From Nematostella vectensis (lineage: Eukaryota; Cnidaria; Anthozoa; Actiniaria; Edwardsiidae): a stretch of 64,000 bases of DNA. Position numbers and translations under genes: made by a program. Location of the stretch: assembly GCF_932526225.1 (NCBI RefSeq), contig NC_064042.1, positions 1,037,001 through 1,101,000 on the forward strand, written 5' to 3'. The first letter of the stretch is position 1, and each line of letters opens with the position of its first letter. Below are positions 1 through 12,000 of this stretch, piece by piece. The notes beneath the pieces were generated by a model. It was given only the letters and a program-made list of their open reading frames with translations, ran no database searches and was not told the origin of the DNA.

Positions 1-3000
1 TACTTGTGTCTCAGATGCGTTGATGACATGTATACTTGTGTCTCAGATGCGTTGATGACATGTATACTTGTGTCTCAGATGCGTTGATGACATGTACACT
101 TGTGTCTCAGATGCGTTGATGACATGTATACTTGTGTCTCAGATGCGTTGATGACATGTATACCTGTGTCTAAGATGCGTTGATGACATGTATACTTGTG
201 TCTCAGATGCGTTGATGACATGTACACTTGTGTCTCAGATGCGTTGATGACATGTATACTTGTGTCTCAGATGCGTTGATGACATGTATACTTGTGTCTC
301 AGATGCGTTGATGACATGTACACTTGTGTCTCAGATGCGTTGATGACATGTATACTTGTGTCTCAGATGCGTTGATGACATGTATACTTGTGTCTCAGAT
401 GCGTTGATGGCATGTATACTTGTGTCTCAGATGCGTTGATGACATGTATACTTGTGTCTCAGATGCGTTGATGACATGTATACCTGTGTCTCAGATGCGT
501 TGATGACATGTACACTTGTGTCTCAGATGCGTTGATGACATGTATACTTGTGTCTCAGATGCGTTGATGACATGTATACTTGTGTCTCAGATGCGTTGAT
601 GACATGTATACTTGTGTCTCAGATGCGTTGATGACATGTACACTTGTGTCTCAGATGCGTTGATGACATGTATACTTGTGTCTCAGATGCGTTGATGACA
701 TGTACACTTGTGTCTCAGATGCGTTGATGTCATGTATACTTGTGTCTCAGATGCGTTGATGACATGTATACTTGTGTCTCAGATGCGTTGATGACATGTA
801 TACTTGTGTCTCAGATGCGTTGATGACATGTATACTTGTGTCTCAGATGCGTTGATGACATGTATACTTGTGTCTCAGATGCGTTGATGACATGTATACT
901 TGTGTCTCAGATGCGTTGATGACATGTATACTTGTGTCTCAGATGCGTTGATGACATGTATACTTGTGTCTCAGATGCGTTGATGACATGTATACTTGTG
1001 TCACAGATGCGTTGATGACATGTATACTTGTGTTTCAGACGCGTTGATGACATGTATACTTGTGTTTCAGACGCGTTGATGACATGTATACTTGTGTCTC
1101 AGATGCGTTGATGACATGTACACTTGTGTCTCAGATGCGTTGATGTCATGTATACTTGTGTCTCAGATGCGTTGATGACATGTATACTTCTGTCTCAGAT
1201 GCGTTGATGACATGTATACTTGTGTCTCAGATGCGTTGATGACATGTATACTTGTGTCTCAGATGCGTTGATGACATGTATACCTGTGTCTCAGATGCGT
1301 TGATGACATGTATACTTGTGTCTCAGATGCGTTGATGACATGTACACTTGTGTCTCAGATGCGTTGATGACATGTATACTTGTGTCTCAGATGCGTTGAT
1401 GACATGTATACTTGTGTCTCAGATGCGTTGATGACATGTATACCTGTGTCTCAGATGCGTTGATGACATGTACACTTGTGTCTCAGATGCGTTGATGACA
1501 TGTATACTTGTGTCTAAGATGCGTTGATGACATGTATACTTGTGTCACAGATGCGTTGATGACATGTATACTTGTGTCTCAGATGCGTTGATGACATGTA
1601 TACTTGTGTCTCAGATGCGTTGATGACATGTATACTTGTGTCACAGACGCGTTGATGACATGTATACTTGTGTCTCAGACGCGTTGATGACATGTACACT
1701 TGTGTCTCAGATGCGTTGATGTCATGTATACTTGTGTCTCAGATGCGTTGATGACATGTATACTTGTGTCTCAGATGCGTTGATGACATGTATACTTGTG
1801 TCTCAGATGCGTTGATGACATGTATACTTGTGTCTCAGATGCGTTGATGACATGTATACTTGTGTCTCAGATGCGTTGATGACATGTATACTTGTGTCTC
1901 AGATGCGTTGATGACATGTATACTTGTGTCTCAGATGCGTTGATGACATGTATACTTGTGTCTCAGATGCGTTGATGACATGTATACTTGTGTCACAGAT
2001 GCGTTGATGACATGTATACTTGTGTTTCAGACGCGTTGATGACATGTATACTTGTGTTTCAGACGCGTTGATGACATGTATACTTGTGTCTCAGATGCGT
2101 TGATGACATGTATACTTGTGTCTCAGATGCGTTGATGACATGTACACTTGTGTCTCAGATGCGTTGATGACATGTATACTTGTGTCTCAGATGCGTTGAT
2201 GACATGTATACTTGTGTCTCAGATGCGTTGATGACATGTATACTTGTGTCTCAGATGCGTTGATGACATGTACACTTGTGTCACAGATGCGTTGATGACA
2301 TGTATACTTGTGTCTCAGATGCGTTGATGACATGTATACTTGTGTCTCAGATGCGTTGATGACATGTATACTTGTGTCTCAGATGCGCTGATGACATGTA
2401 TACTTGTGTCTCAGATGCGTTGATGACATGTATACTTGTGTCTCAGATGCGTTAATGACATGTATACTTGTGTCTCAGATGCGTTGATGACATGTACACT
2501 TGTGTCTCAGATGCGTTGATGACATGTATACTTGTGTCTCAGATGCGTTGATGACATGTATACTTGTGTCTCAGATGCGTTGATGGCATGTATACTTGTG
2601 TCTCAGATGCGTTGATGACATGTATACTTGTGTCTCAGATGCGTTGATGACATGTATACCTGTGTCTCAGATGCGTTGATGACATGTACACTTGTGTCTC
2701 AGATGCGTTGATGACATGTATACTTGTGTCTCAGATGCGTTGATGACATGTATACTTGTGTCTCAGATGCGTTGATGACATGTATACTTGTGTCTCAGAT
2801 GCGTTGATGACATGTAAACTTGTGTCTCAGATGCGTTGATGACATGTATACTTGTGTCTCAGATGCGTTGATGACATGTACACTTGTGTCTCAGATGCGT
2901 TGATGTCATGTATACTTGTGTCTCAGATGCGTTGATGACATGTATACTTGTGTCTCAGATGCGTTGATGACATGTATACTTGTGTCTCAGATGCGTTGAT

Positions 3001-5142
3001 GACATGTATACTTGTGTCTCAGATGCGTTGATGACATGTATACTTGTGTCTCAGATGCGTTGATGACATGTATACTTGTGTCTCAGATGCGTTGATGACA
3101 TGTATACTTGTGTCTCAGATGCGTTGATGACATGTATACTTGTGTCTCAGATGCGTTGATGACATGTATACTTGTGTCACAGATGCGTTGATGACATGTA
3201 TACTTGTGTTTCAGACGCGTTGATGACATGTATACTTGTGTTTCAGACGCGTTGATGACATGTATACTTGTGTCTCAGATGCGTTGATGACATGTACACT
3301 TGTGTCTCAGATGCGTTGATGTCATGTATACTTGTGTCTCAGATGCGTTGATGACATGTATACTTCTGTCTCAGATGCGTTGATGACATGTATACTTGTG
3401 TCTCAGATGCGTTGATGACATGTATACTTGTGTCTCAGATGCGTTGATGACATGTATACCTGTGTCTCAGATGCGTTGATGACATGTATACTTGTGTCTC
3501 AGATGCGTTGATGACATGTACACTTGTGTCTCAGATGCGTTGATGACATGTATACTTGTGTCTCAGATGCGTTGATGACATGTATACTTGTGTCTCAGAT
3601 GCGTTGATGACATGTATACCTGTGTCTCAGATGCGTTGATGACATGTACACTTGTGTCTCAGATGCGTTGATGACATGTATACTTGTGTCTAAGATGCGT
3701 TGATGACATGTATACTTGTGTCACAGATGCGTTGATGACATGTATACTTGTGTCTCAGATGCGTTGATGACATGTATACTTGTGTCTCAGATGCGTTGAT
3801 GACATGTATACTTGTGTCACAGACGCGTTGATGACATGTATACTTGTGTCTCAGACGCGTTGATGACATGTACACTTGTGTCTCAGATGCGTTGATGTCA
3901 TGTATACTTGTGTCTCAGATGCGTTGATGACATGTATACTTGTGTCTCAGATGCGTTGATGACATGTATACTTGTGTCTCAGATGCGTTGATGACATGTA
4001 TACTTGTGTCTCAGATGCGTTGATGACATGTATACTTGTGTCTCAGATGCGTTGATGACATGTATACTTGTGTCTCAGATGCGTTGATGACATGTATACT
4101 TGTGTCTCAGATGCGTTGATGACATGTATACTTGTGTCTCAGATGCGTTGATGACATGTATACTTGTGTCACAGATGCGTTGATGACATGTATACTTGTG
4201 TTTCAGACGCGTTGATGACATGTATACTTGTGTTTCAGACGCGTTGATGACATGTATACTTGTGTCTCAGATGCGTTGATGACATGTAAACTTGTGTCTC
4301 AGATGCGTTGATGTCATGTATACTTGTGTCTCAGATGCGTTGATGACATGTATACTTGTGTCTCAGATGCGTTGATGACATGTATACTTGTGTCTCAGAT
4401 GCGTTGATGACATGTATACCTGTGTCTAAGATGCGTTGATGACATGTATACTTGTGTCTCAGATGCGTTGATGACATGTACACTTGTGTCTCAGATGCGT
4501 TGATGACATGTATACTTGTGTCTCAGATGCGTTGATGACATGTATACTTGTGTCTCAGATGCGTTGATGACATGTACGCTTGTGTCTCAGATGCGTTGAT
4601 GACATGTATACTTGTGTCTCAGATGCGTTGATGACATGTATACTTGTGTCTCAGATGCGTTGATGACATGTATACTTGTGTCTCAGATGCGTTGATGACA
4701 TGTATACTTGTGTCTCAGATGCGTTGATGACATGTATACTTGTGTCTCAGATGCGTTGATGACATGTATACTTGTGTCTCAGATGCGTTGATGACATGTA
4801 TACTTGTGTCTCAGATGCGTTGATGACATGTATACTTGTGTCTCAGATGCGTTGATGACATGTATACTTGTGTCTCAGATGCGTTGATGACATGTATACT
4901 TGTGTCTCAGATGCGTTGATGACATGTATACTTGTGTCTCAGATGCGTTGATGACATGTATACTTGTGTCTCAGATGCGTTGATGACATGTATACTTGTG
5001 TCTCAGATGCGTTGATGACATGTATACTTGTGTCTCAGATGCGTTGATGACATGTACACTTGTGTCTCAGATGCGTTGATGACATGTATACTTGTGTTTC
5101 AGACGCGTTGATGACATGTATACTTGTGTTTCAGACGCGTTG
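1..5142 (+). repeat. 32-bp minisatellite covering the 3' splice site of gene A's TM exon
   Basis: About 160 head-to-tail copies of a 32-bp unit with few substitutions fill the window from its first base. Each unit contains TGTGTCTCAG followed by ATGCGTTGATG. Some units read TTTCAGACGCGTTG, which is the exact acceptor and first exon bases of the adjoining transmembrane exon (acceptor AG at 5133-5134). The final unit runs through the acceptor and about 8 bases into the exon. Marker variants (for example GATGTCATG at about 728, 1145 and 1720) recur 2176 bp later, which is 68 units, so a block of the array has itself been duplicated. The short open frames on the minus strand are products of the repeat. 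Confidence 0.97.
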
Positions 5143-7287
5143 TTGGGTCTTACCATCGCCTTCTTGGTGCTGTGTGCCGTCATTCTAATCGCTGTACTTG
5201 TCATGGTGCCGATGGTCATTAAGAAGTCAAAGGAACATAAAACAGAAGTGGGGTAACTCAAAGCATGATCCGTAGTACAGAGACGGCGGACAACGGGTGG
5301 GACAGGGTAGATTGTGTTTCTGTGGGGGAGGTGGGGGAACTCCAAAAAACATGATCCATACAGGAACGGCGGACAAAGATGGGAAAGGGTAGGATTGTAT
5401 GTGTGTGTCAGTGGCTCTGTCTCTTACTCTCTTTACCCCCCCCCCCCCCCCCCAACTTTTACAAAGTTTTTTTTAGCGTTTGTTCAAAAATATTTAAATT
5501 TCCGAATTGACATTGAAATTTCGGTTCTAAATTCCCCTGCTCCGAGGGATGTCTTTGCATTTTTGTTTAAGCAACCTAACTACCCTCACTGCTAGCTCCG
5601 CCATTAATCGTAGTGACCAGTGATGTTCTAGAGATTTTTGCTTCAGGAAGGGGATCGAGGAAGGTCTTATATCACAGAAAGAGCACTTTTAATAGGCTCC
5701 ACTACGGACCCTTTCTTTGAGTCCTTTGTACTGCAAAAGTTGACGGTGGTCGAAATAGAGGGAAACACAAGGCATTGAAACTCATTCGGCATCAGAGGAA
5801 AAAGATATATTCTGCACGAAAACCATCATCCCGGCCTCTCCCCCACCTCTCTTGATATCCATTGCAATTGGTCCGTGCCCAGAGAAGGGTTAGCAATGGC
5901 TTCCCTCCATTCGTCTGTCTGTCTGACCGTCTGTCCGTCTGACCGTCTGTCTGTCTATTCGTCTGTCTGTCTGTCCGTCTATTCGTCTGTCTGTCTGTCC
6001 GTCTATTCGTCTGTCTGTCTGTCCGTCTATTCGTCTGTCTGTCTGTCCGTCTATTCGTCTGTCTGTCTGTCCGTCTATTTGTCTGTCTGTCTGTCCGTCT
6101 ATTCGTCTGTCTGTCTGTTCGTCTATCTGTCTGTCTGTCTGACCGTCTATCCGTCTGTCTGTCTGTCTGTCTGTCCGTCTATTCGTCTGTCTGTCTGTCT
6201 GTCTGACCGTGTCTGCTGCCGACTGTTGTAACCACGCCCTAATGTAGCATTTCCCCAGTATTTGAAAGTAAATATATATTGAAATGACCAATGGTAGCCC
6301 CCTGTTTTTTTGTCTATGTATCGTGCCCCATCTCCCCAGATAATGATATCAAAGGCTGTGGCGCCCCTTCGGCACCCTCCTGGGTACCATTGACTTATAG
6401 CTTCAAATCCATTCGCCCTCAATTTAGCATGCGAGTTTTCAGTGACGCAAGAGCCTCTTTGACAGTGGGTCTGACAGTGAGCTTAATAGGGCCACACCCT
6501 TTTTAAGTAAAGTGATGTTTGCCAGGTAAACAAGAAAAAACTGGCATAGTCTTCATACATTGGATCACCCTGGGTCCTCCACTTCCTAACCGCATTTTAC
6601 CGTTTTCCGCTGCAGCAATTCCTACACGTTTGGACAAGCTACGTATGACGATGAGTTGGCGTACGGCGCCAAGTACCACTCTACCATCAGTATGGGCGCC
6701 ATTTATCTGCCGGAGGAGAACGGCCACGTAAGTAGCTCTACTCCGCTCCGTATTGTCCAATTCCCATTCCAGTTCTAAATTCTACAAAATTTTCCTGGAA
6801 CAATGAAAAAAAACTACACTTCAGTTTTCATGACGTGGTGCCAATGTCAAGCGGGCAACGTGGAAATATGACTTATTTGATAACACAATTGTAAAACAAA
6901 ATTTGATCGAGTATCCAGCGCTCCTTTTATTCAGCCTCAGGATTTGGATTGCTCATAGAATGAGAAAGAGAGATGCTCCATGCTCGCGCATTGTTTAGTT
7001 CTCACATGCTTACTTATTTAATACCGACTGCCCCCAAATCTAAGGCACAATTCCCCAGTTGTTTGCAGTATTGTGTTGGTACACGCACGCTAAGTGAAAC
7101 AGTGTCAAATCGAGGTAAATGCATTGAAATCTCCATTATTATGCTTTCCCTTTATCAATCATAGGCACCGGAGCACGTGTACGTGGATGGCACTCAAGGC
7201 CAGCAGAACGGTGGGCAGAACGTGAAGCCCAACGGGACACAAATGTCTTCATTCAGCAACGCAGCTTACGACACCACAGTACAGTAA
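5135..7287 (+). CDS. Gene A: single-pass membrane protein with tyrosine-rich tail (5' exons outside window)
   Basis: I read three coding exons: 5135-5252, 6616-6727 and 7165-7287 (TAA at 7285-7287). Splice sites are TTTCAG/GTAACT, CTGCAG/GTAAGT and CATAG, with phases 2 then 0, and all three join in one frame. The first exon encodes a hydrophobic helix (about 25 residues from ALLGLTIAFL) followed by the basic stop-transfer run KKSKEHK. The tail has tyrosines in the contexts YTFG, YDDE, YGAK, YHST, YLPE, YVDG and YDTT, none of them YxxL/I. The signal-peptide and ectodomain exons are not visible and should lie left of the window. The TM exon has the same phases (1 in, 2 out) as in B, C, D and E, so I call it a paralogue. 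A likely 3'UTR intron starts 14 nt after the stop (CTCAG/GTTTGT, 7302). No named family is recognised. Confidence 0.75.
5430..5453. repeat. Poly-C tract in gene A intron
   Basis: A run of C residues after a CT-rich stretch inside the 5253-6615 intron. The flanking intron sequence holds nothing else that I recognise up to the GTCT microsatellite. Confidence 0.8.
5909..6218. repeat. Degenerate (GTCT/GTCC)n tetranucleotide array
   Basis: About 310 bp of GTCT repeats with a longer period of roughly 24 bp created by recurring GTCCGTCTATTC variants. It sits in the gene A intron between the TM exon and the first tail exon. The low-complexity open frames on both strands (CLSVYSSV-type and DRQTDRRI-type) are repeat products, not genes. 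Confidence 0.95.
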
Positions 7288-7535
7288 AAAGCCCTGCTCA
7301 GGTTTGTATGCCTTTCTGTTTGTTCTATCTATCATAGTCTTTCCCATAGAGAGTGTTAAAGGAGCAATTTATTAATATTAAAACGCGTAACAAAAGAATG
7401 TTGCGAAGGATCTAGTTGGTTCACCTTTTGCAATATCAAGGTTTGAGAAAACCATATCCAAACTGAGAATAATACTATTTCTAAATCAATTTTCATCTTC
7501 TCAAAGTGAGGCATTAACAAGATAATTTTTTCCGT

Positions 7536-7908
7536 TTTCGAATTTCAGGGGCTTTTTTTAAAAAATAACATCAAAATTATTTTTAGTCGTGCAAGAGTAT
7601 CATATGGAGAAAGTTCTTCATTAAGAAATTACCCCTCCCCCCCCCCCCCCCTCGGCTTCACGCGTTTCCGAATTTCAGGGGCTTTTTTGAAATAACATCA
7701 AAATTATTTTTAGTCGTGCAAGAGTATCATATGGAGAAAGTTCTTCATTAAGAAATTACCCCTCCCCCCCCCCTCGGCTTCACGCGTTTCCGAATTTCAG
7801 GGACTTTTTTGAAATAACATCCAAATTTTTTTTAGTCGTGCAAGAGTATCATATGGAGAAAGTTCTTCATTAAGAAATTACCCCTCCCCCCCCCCCTCGC
7901 CTTCACGC
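7536..7908. repeat. About 120-bp direct repeat, three copies
   Basis: Three successive copies begin CGAATTTCAGGG, run through AGTCGTGCAAGAGTATCATATGG, and end in a C-tract followed by CTTCACGCG. Copies start near 7540, 7664 and 7786. The array lies in the proposed 3'UTR intron of gene A and ends about 75 bp before the candidate acceptor at 7984. Confidence 0.92.
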
Positions 7909-7984
7909 GGGCTGACTATACCCTGTGTCGTTAATATTGCATCCAGGTCGTTGTAAACTGTATTTTTGGTGTGTTTTATTTCAG

Positions 7985-8225
7985 GTCGAATGCTAATCAA
8001 TTGACGAAATTAAGGAAATCTCACCCTTCTCTATAAAAATTCATATTAATATTAATGTATTAAAATATAAGAATAGGGATTACATCATTAATCGAAATCT
8101 ATACTTTCATGCTTTGCTTATAATGATAATGATGAGTCAGTAGCATGCTTCCCGTCCTTTGTTTATTTACACAATGACACTGTGAAATAATAATATTAAT
8201 AATAATGAGTGTGATAAAAATAAAA
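7985..8225 (+). other. Candidate terminal 3'UTR exon of gene A
   Basis: TTTATTTCAG ends at 7984 and could accept the donor at 7302, placing the last intron of gene A just after its stop codon as in gene B. An AATAAA lies near 8218. The exon is non-coding and rests only on splice-site appearance plus the parallel with gene B. Confidence 0.4.
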
Positions 8226-9051
8226 TGATGTTCTCTGCGCGGTCGTTTTCCCACTCCTATCTCACACCTGTGTCATCTTGAAAGGTAACCAGGGTTACGT
8301 CCTCAAGAGGGATGGTCGGGGGCTTGCTTTAATGCAATTTCATCTTAAGTTACCTTTTTGGGGGGAACTTTGAAGACCCAAATGGGGGTTTTGAAGGGTG
8401 ATGTGGAAAGGGGATTTTTTTTTATCCAGCATGTATGCTTCCCGACTGCATTCATTTTATATAGATTTATGATCTCTAAGAAAATCTTCTCATTGGAGGA
8501 ATGGGAGGGGGGTTAACGCCTTGTGCCCTCCGCTAGTCAGGGGGGATGTCAGACCCAGTGAGTAACAAATTCAAATTTCTCTTTGAGATTTCAAGGAATG
8601 AAGGAATAATATATTATCATAGTGTTTCTACTGTTTTTTTTTTTTTTTTTTTAATAGCTGGGCTTTTCTAATCGAGTAATGACGTCGAATGACGTATGGA
8701 AGTGAATAAGACCGTTGATTGAAAAAGCCGCATATTTGCATTTCAAGGTTTGCTGATTCCATTATCGTGCTGCTACAAAATGCATGTTTTCTGCCTCTCG
8801 ACCGTAATCAGCGCCGAACAATGGCCAACCCCTCTGGGAAAACTAAAACAAAGACATATTTGTGATATTTCACAACACTAGAATCAAAATACCACTTCGG
8901 TCTTCTAAGTCAACTTTCAACGCTCAAAATCAAGGTAATTCAACGAGATGTTTTACTAAAGCTTTAAGAAGTTCGCTCATTTCTTTAAGGGCTTCACGGC
9001 ATGTTTTCATTAAACATTTTTCGTCATAGAGGTCCTGACTAGATCATAAAA
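8226..9051. other. Intergenic A-B, upstream region of gene B
   Basis: No supported coding sequence. It contains a poly-T run near 8630-8652 and G- or C-rich patches. The promoter and 5'UTR of gene B must lie at its right end, but I see no convincing TATA box. Confidence 0.5.
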
Positions 9052-12000
9052 ATGACAGTCGGTATGTTTCTGATGAGTGGTGTAGCACTGCTGACGATTT
9101 TGCCGCTTGCTACGGCAGGTAAGTTTAAGTTTTGTCTATCTGATAGTATAAGTTAAAAAAGAACTTAGAAGTCCAAATGGTACATGACGAATTGCTAATA
9201 AAAAAATGTTTATAAGAGTTCATGACTATGGATGGAAAAGTGCTCAAAACAATTAGTTCATTTCGAAACGCCTCCATGACCAAGTTTCGAGTAGTCACCA
9301 AGTACTGTGTTGGCGGGTTAGGTTGTATGTTTAATGGCTTACACCCCGATCCATACGTGATTAATATTGGCAAAATATCATGCAAGAGGCGGTCGATATG
9401 TTCTTTATCATATTTATCGCCGTTCTAATATGATCGACAGTTCAATAAAGAAAACTGTACAATTAAGTGGATATTTTATTAAGTACAATTAAATGGATAT
9501 TATGGATATTAACTAGCTGCTTTACAAGGACGCTACATTTTTAAGTACGTTTACTATCCTAAAAAGTATGTGCTGTGTGCTTTATGTGTCAAGGGCTTAA
9601 TACTTGATATAAGTGAAATCATTCAACTGATTCATTTTAGTGATACTGAAAATCGTAAAAGATACACTAAATAATTTGAACGTTTTTACTAGAAAGAAAA
9701 ACAAATTGTTAGTTGCCGATGTTTCGTGGACCGTTGCCAGTCTGTTCTAGGCAAACTACATGCTGGCACAAACATAAAACTTCTTGGAGCATGTTATTTG
9801 TATCCATGACTCATTTTCTAGAATAAGGATATTGCTACCGACTTAACGAGACGGGCCTGTTACTGCTCCAAAAAACACAAACAACGAAAAAAGACATTCC
9901 ACATGGAATGCACATTTCGGTGTTAAATCAAATTGAATTAGTCAGTGTGAAGGTCAATATAAAAAAACGATGCATGGATAATTATTCCACAATAATCAGA
10001 ATAATGTATTAAATGATATTGAATATTTAAATCATGAATATAGTGATATCCAGACTTTGGGCTTTGTGGCACGCAATACTAAAGCGTTATAAAAATACTT
10101 CTTATAACAATACTTCTTATTCTGTATTTGTTTGCCATGACAAAATACTTTGCTTAAACTTTTCAGAAACCGTACTGGAGAATGAAGGTAAATAGTATAC
10201 AGCTAATTGGAAACAAAACCATGATGTGATGTTGCAGGCCCGTAGCCAGGATTTTGAGCGAGGTGGTTCGTTTTCCATTTCAGCGGACCAAATTTTGGGT
10301 ATACCCCTCCCCTCGCCTTATTACATTAGGCAATCAATACTTCAAATAAATTCAATCTTGTATTTAAAATTTTATTAATAGGGTGCTTTTTAACATATAG
10401 CGATAATAATAAAGATATTTATTCTAAAAAGATTTTTCTAGTCATTTTAAAGACATGTGAACGGAATATCCAGCCAACCCTTGCATTTTTTTTGTTTGCT
10501 CTGAGCGGATCTTCGAGCCGGGTGAGAGGGTTCATCCGAACCCCCCAACCCCCCCACCCCCTGGCCACGGGCCTGTGTGATAATGTGATGTTGATAGTGT
10601 GATGACGATGGTGTAATGTGGATAGTGTGATGTTGTTGTGGTGGTAGTGATGGTGTTGATAATTTTAGTGTTTGTGATGGAGTTGATAATGGTAGTGTGA
10701 TGGTGTTGATAATGGGAGTGTTGGTGTTGATAATTGTAGTGGTAGTGGTGTTGATAATGACAGTGGTAGTGATGGTGTTGATAATTGTAGTGTTTGTGAT
10801 GGTGTTGATAATGGTTGTGATGGTGTTGATAATGGTAGTGATGGTGTTGATAATAGTAGTGATGGCGCTGATAATGGTAGTGATGGCGCTGATAATGGTA
10901 GTGATGGCGCTGATAATGGTAGTGATGGCGCTGATAATGGTAGTAATGGTGTTGATAATGGTAGTAATGGTGTTGATAATGGTAGTAATGGTGTTGATAA
11001 TGGTAGTGATGGCGCTGATAATGGTAGTGATGGCGCTGATAATGGTAGTGATGGCGCTGATAATGGTAGTGATGGCGCTGATAATGGTAGTGATGGTGTT
11101 GATAATGGTAGTGATGGTGTTGATAATGGTAGTGATGGTGTTGATAATGGTAGTGATGGCGCTGATAATGGTAGTGATGGTGTTGATAATGGTAGTGATG
11201 GCGCTGATAATGGTAGTGATGGCGCTGATAATGGTAGTGATGGCGCTGATAATGGTAGTGATGGCGCTGATAATGGTAGTGATGGCGCTGATAATGGTAG
11301 TGATGGTGTTGATAATGGTTGTGATGGTGTTGATAATGGTTGTGATGGTGTTGATAATGGTAGTGATGGCGCTGATAATGGTAGTGATGGCGCTGATAAT
11401 GGTAGTGATGGCGCTGATAATGGTAGTGATGGTGTTGATAATAGTAGTGATGGCGCTGATAATGGTAGTGATGGCGCTGATAATGGTAGTGATGGCGCTG
11501 ATAATGGTAGTGATGGTGTTGATAATGGTAGTGATGGCGCTGATAATGGTAGTGATGGCGCTGATAATGGTAGTGATGGCGCTGATAATGGTAGTGATGG
11601 TGTTGATAATGGTAGTGATGGCGCTGATAATGGTAGTGATGGTGTTGATAATGGTTGTGATGGTGTTGATAATGGTAGTGATGGTGTTGATAATGGTAGT
11701 GATGGCGCTGATAATGGTAGTGATGGCGCTGATAATGGTAGTGATGGTGTTGATAATGGTAGTGATGGTGTTGATAATGGTAGTGATGGTGTTGATAATG
11801 GTAGTGATGGCGCTGATAATGGTAGTGATGGCGCTGATAATGGTAGTGATGGCGCTGATAATGGTAGTGATGGCGCTGATAATGGTAGTGATGGCGCTGA
11901 TAATGGTAGTGATGGCGCTGATAATGGTAGTGATGGCGCTGATAATGGTAGTGATGGTGTTGATAATGGTTGTGATGGTGTTGATAATGGTTGTGATGGT

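Noticed and set aside
1-5142. CRISPR-like array or satellite centromere
   Set aside because: Repeats are contiguous without spacers, and the DNA is clearly eukaryotic with spliced genes. The unit also overlaps a splice site and sits in an intron.
5875-6291. CLSVYSSV and DRQTDRRI frames
   Set aside because: Translations of a GTCT tetranucleotide repeat.
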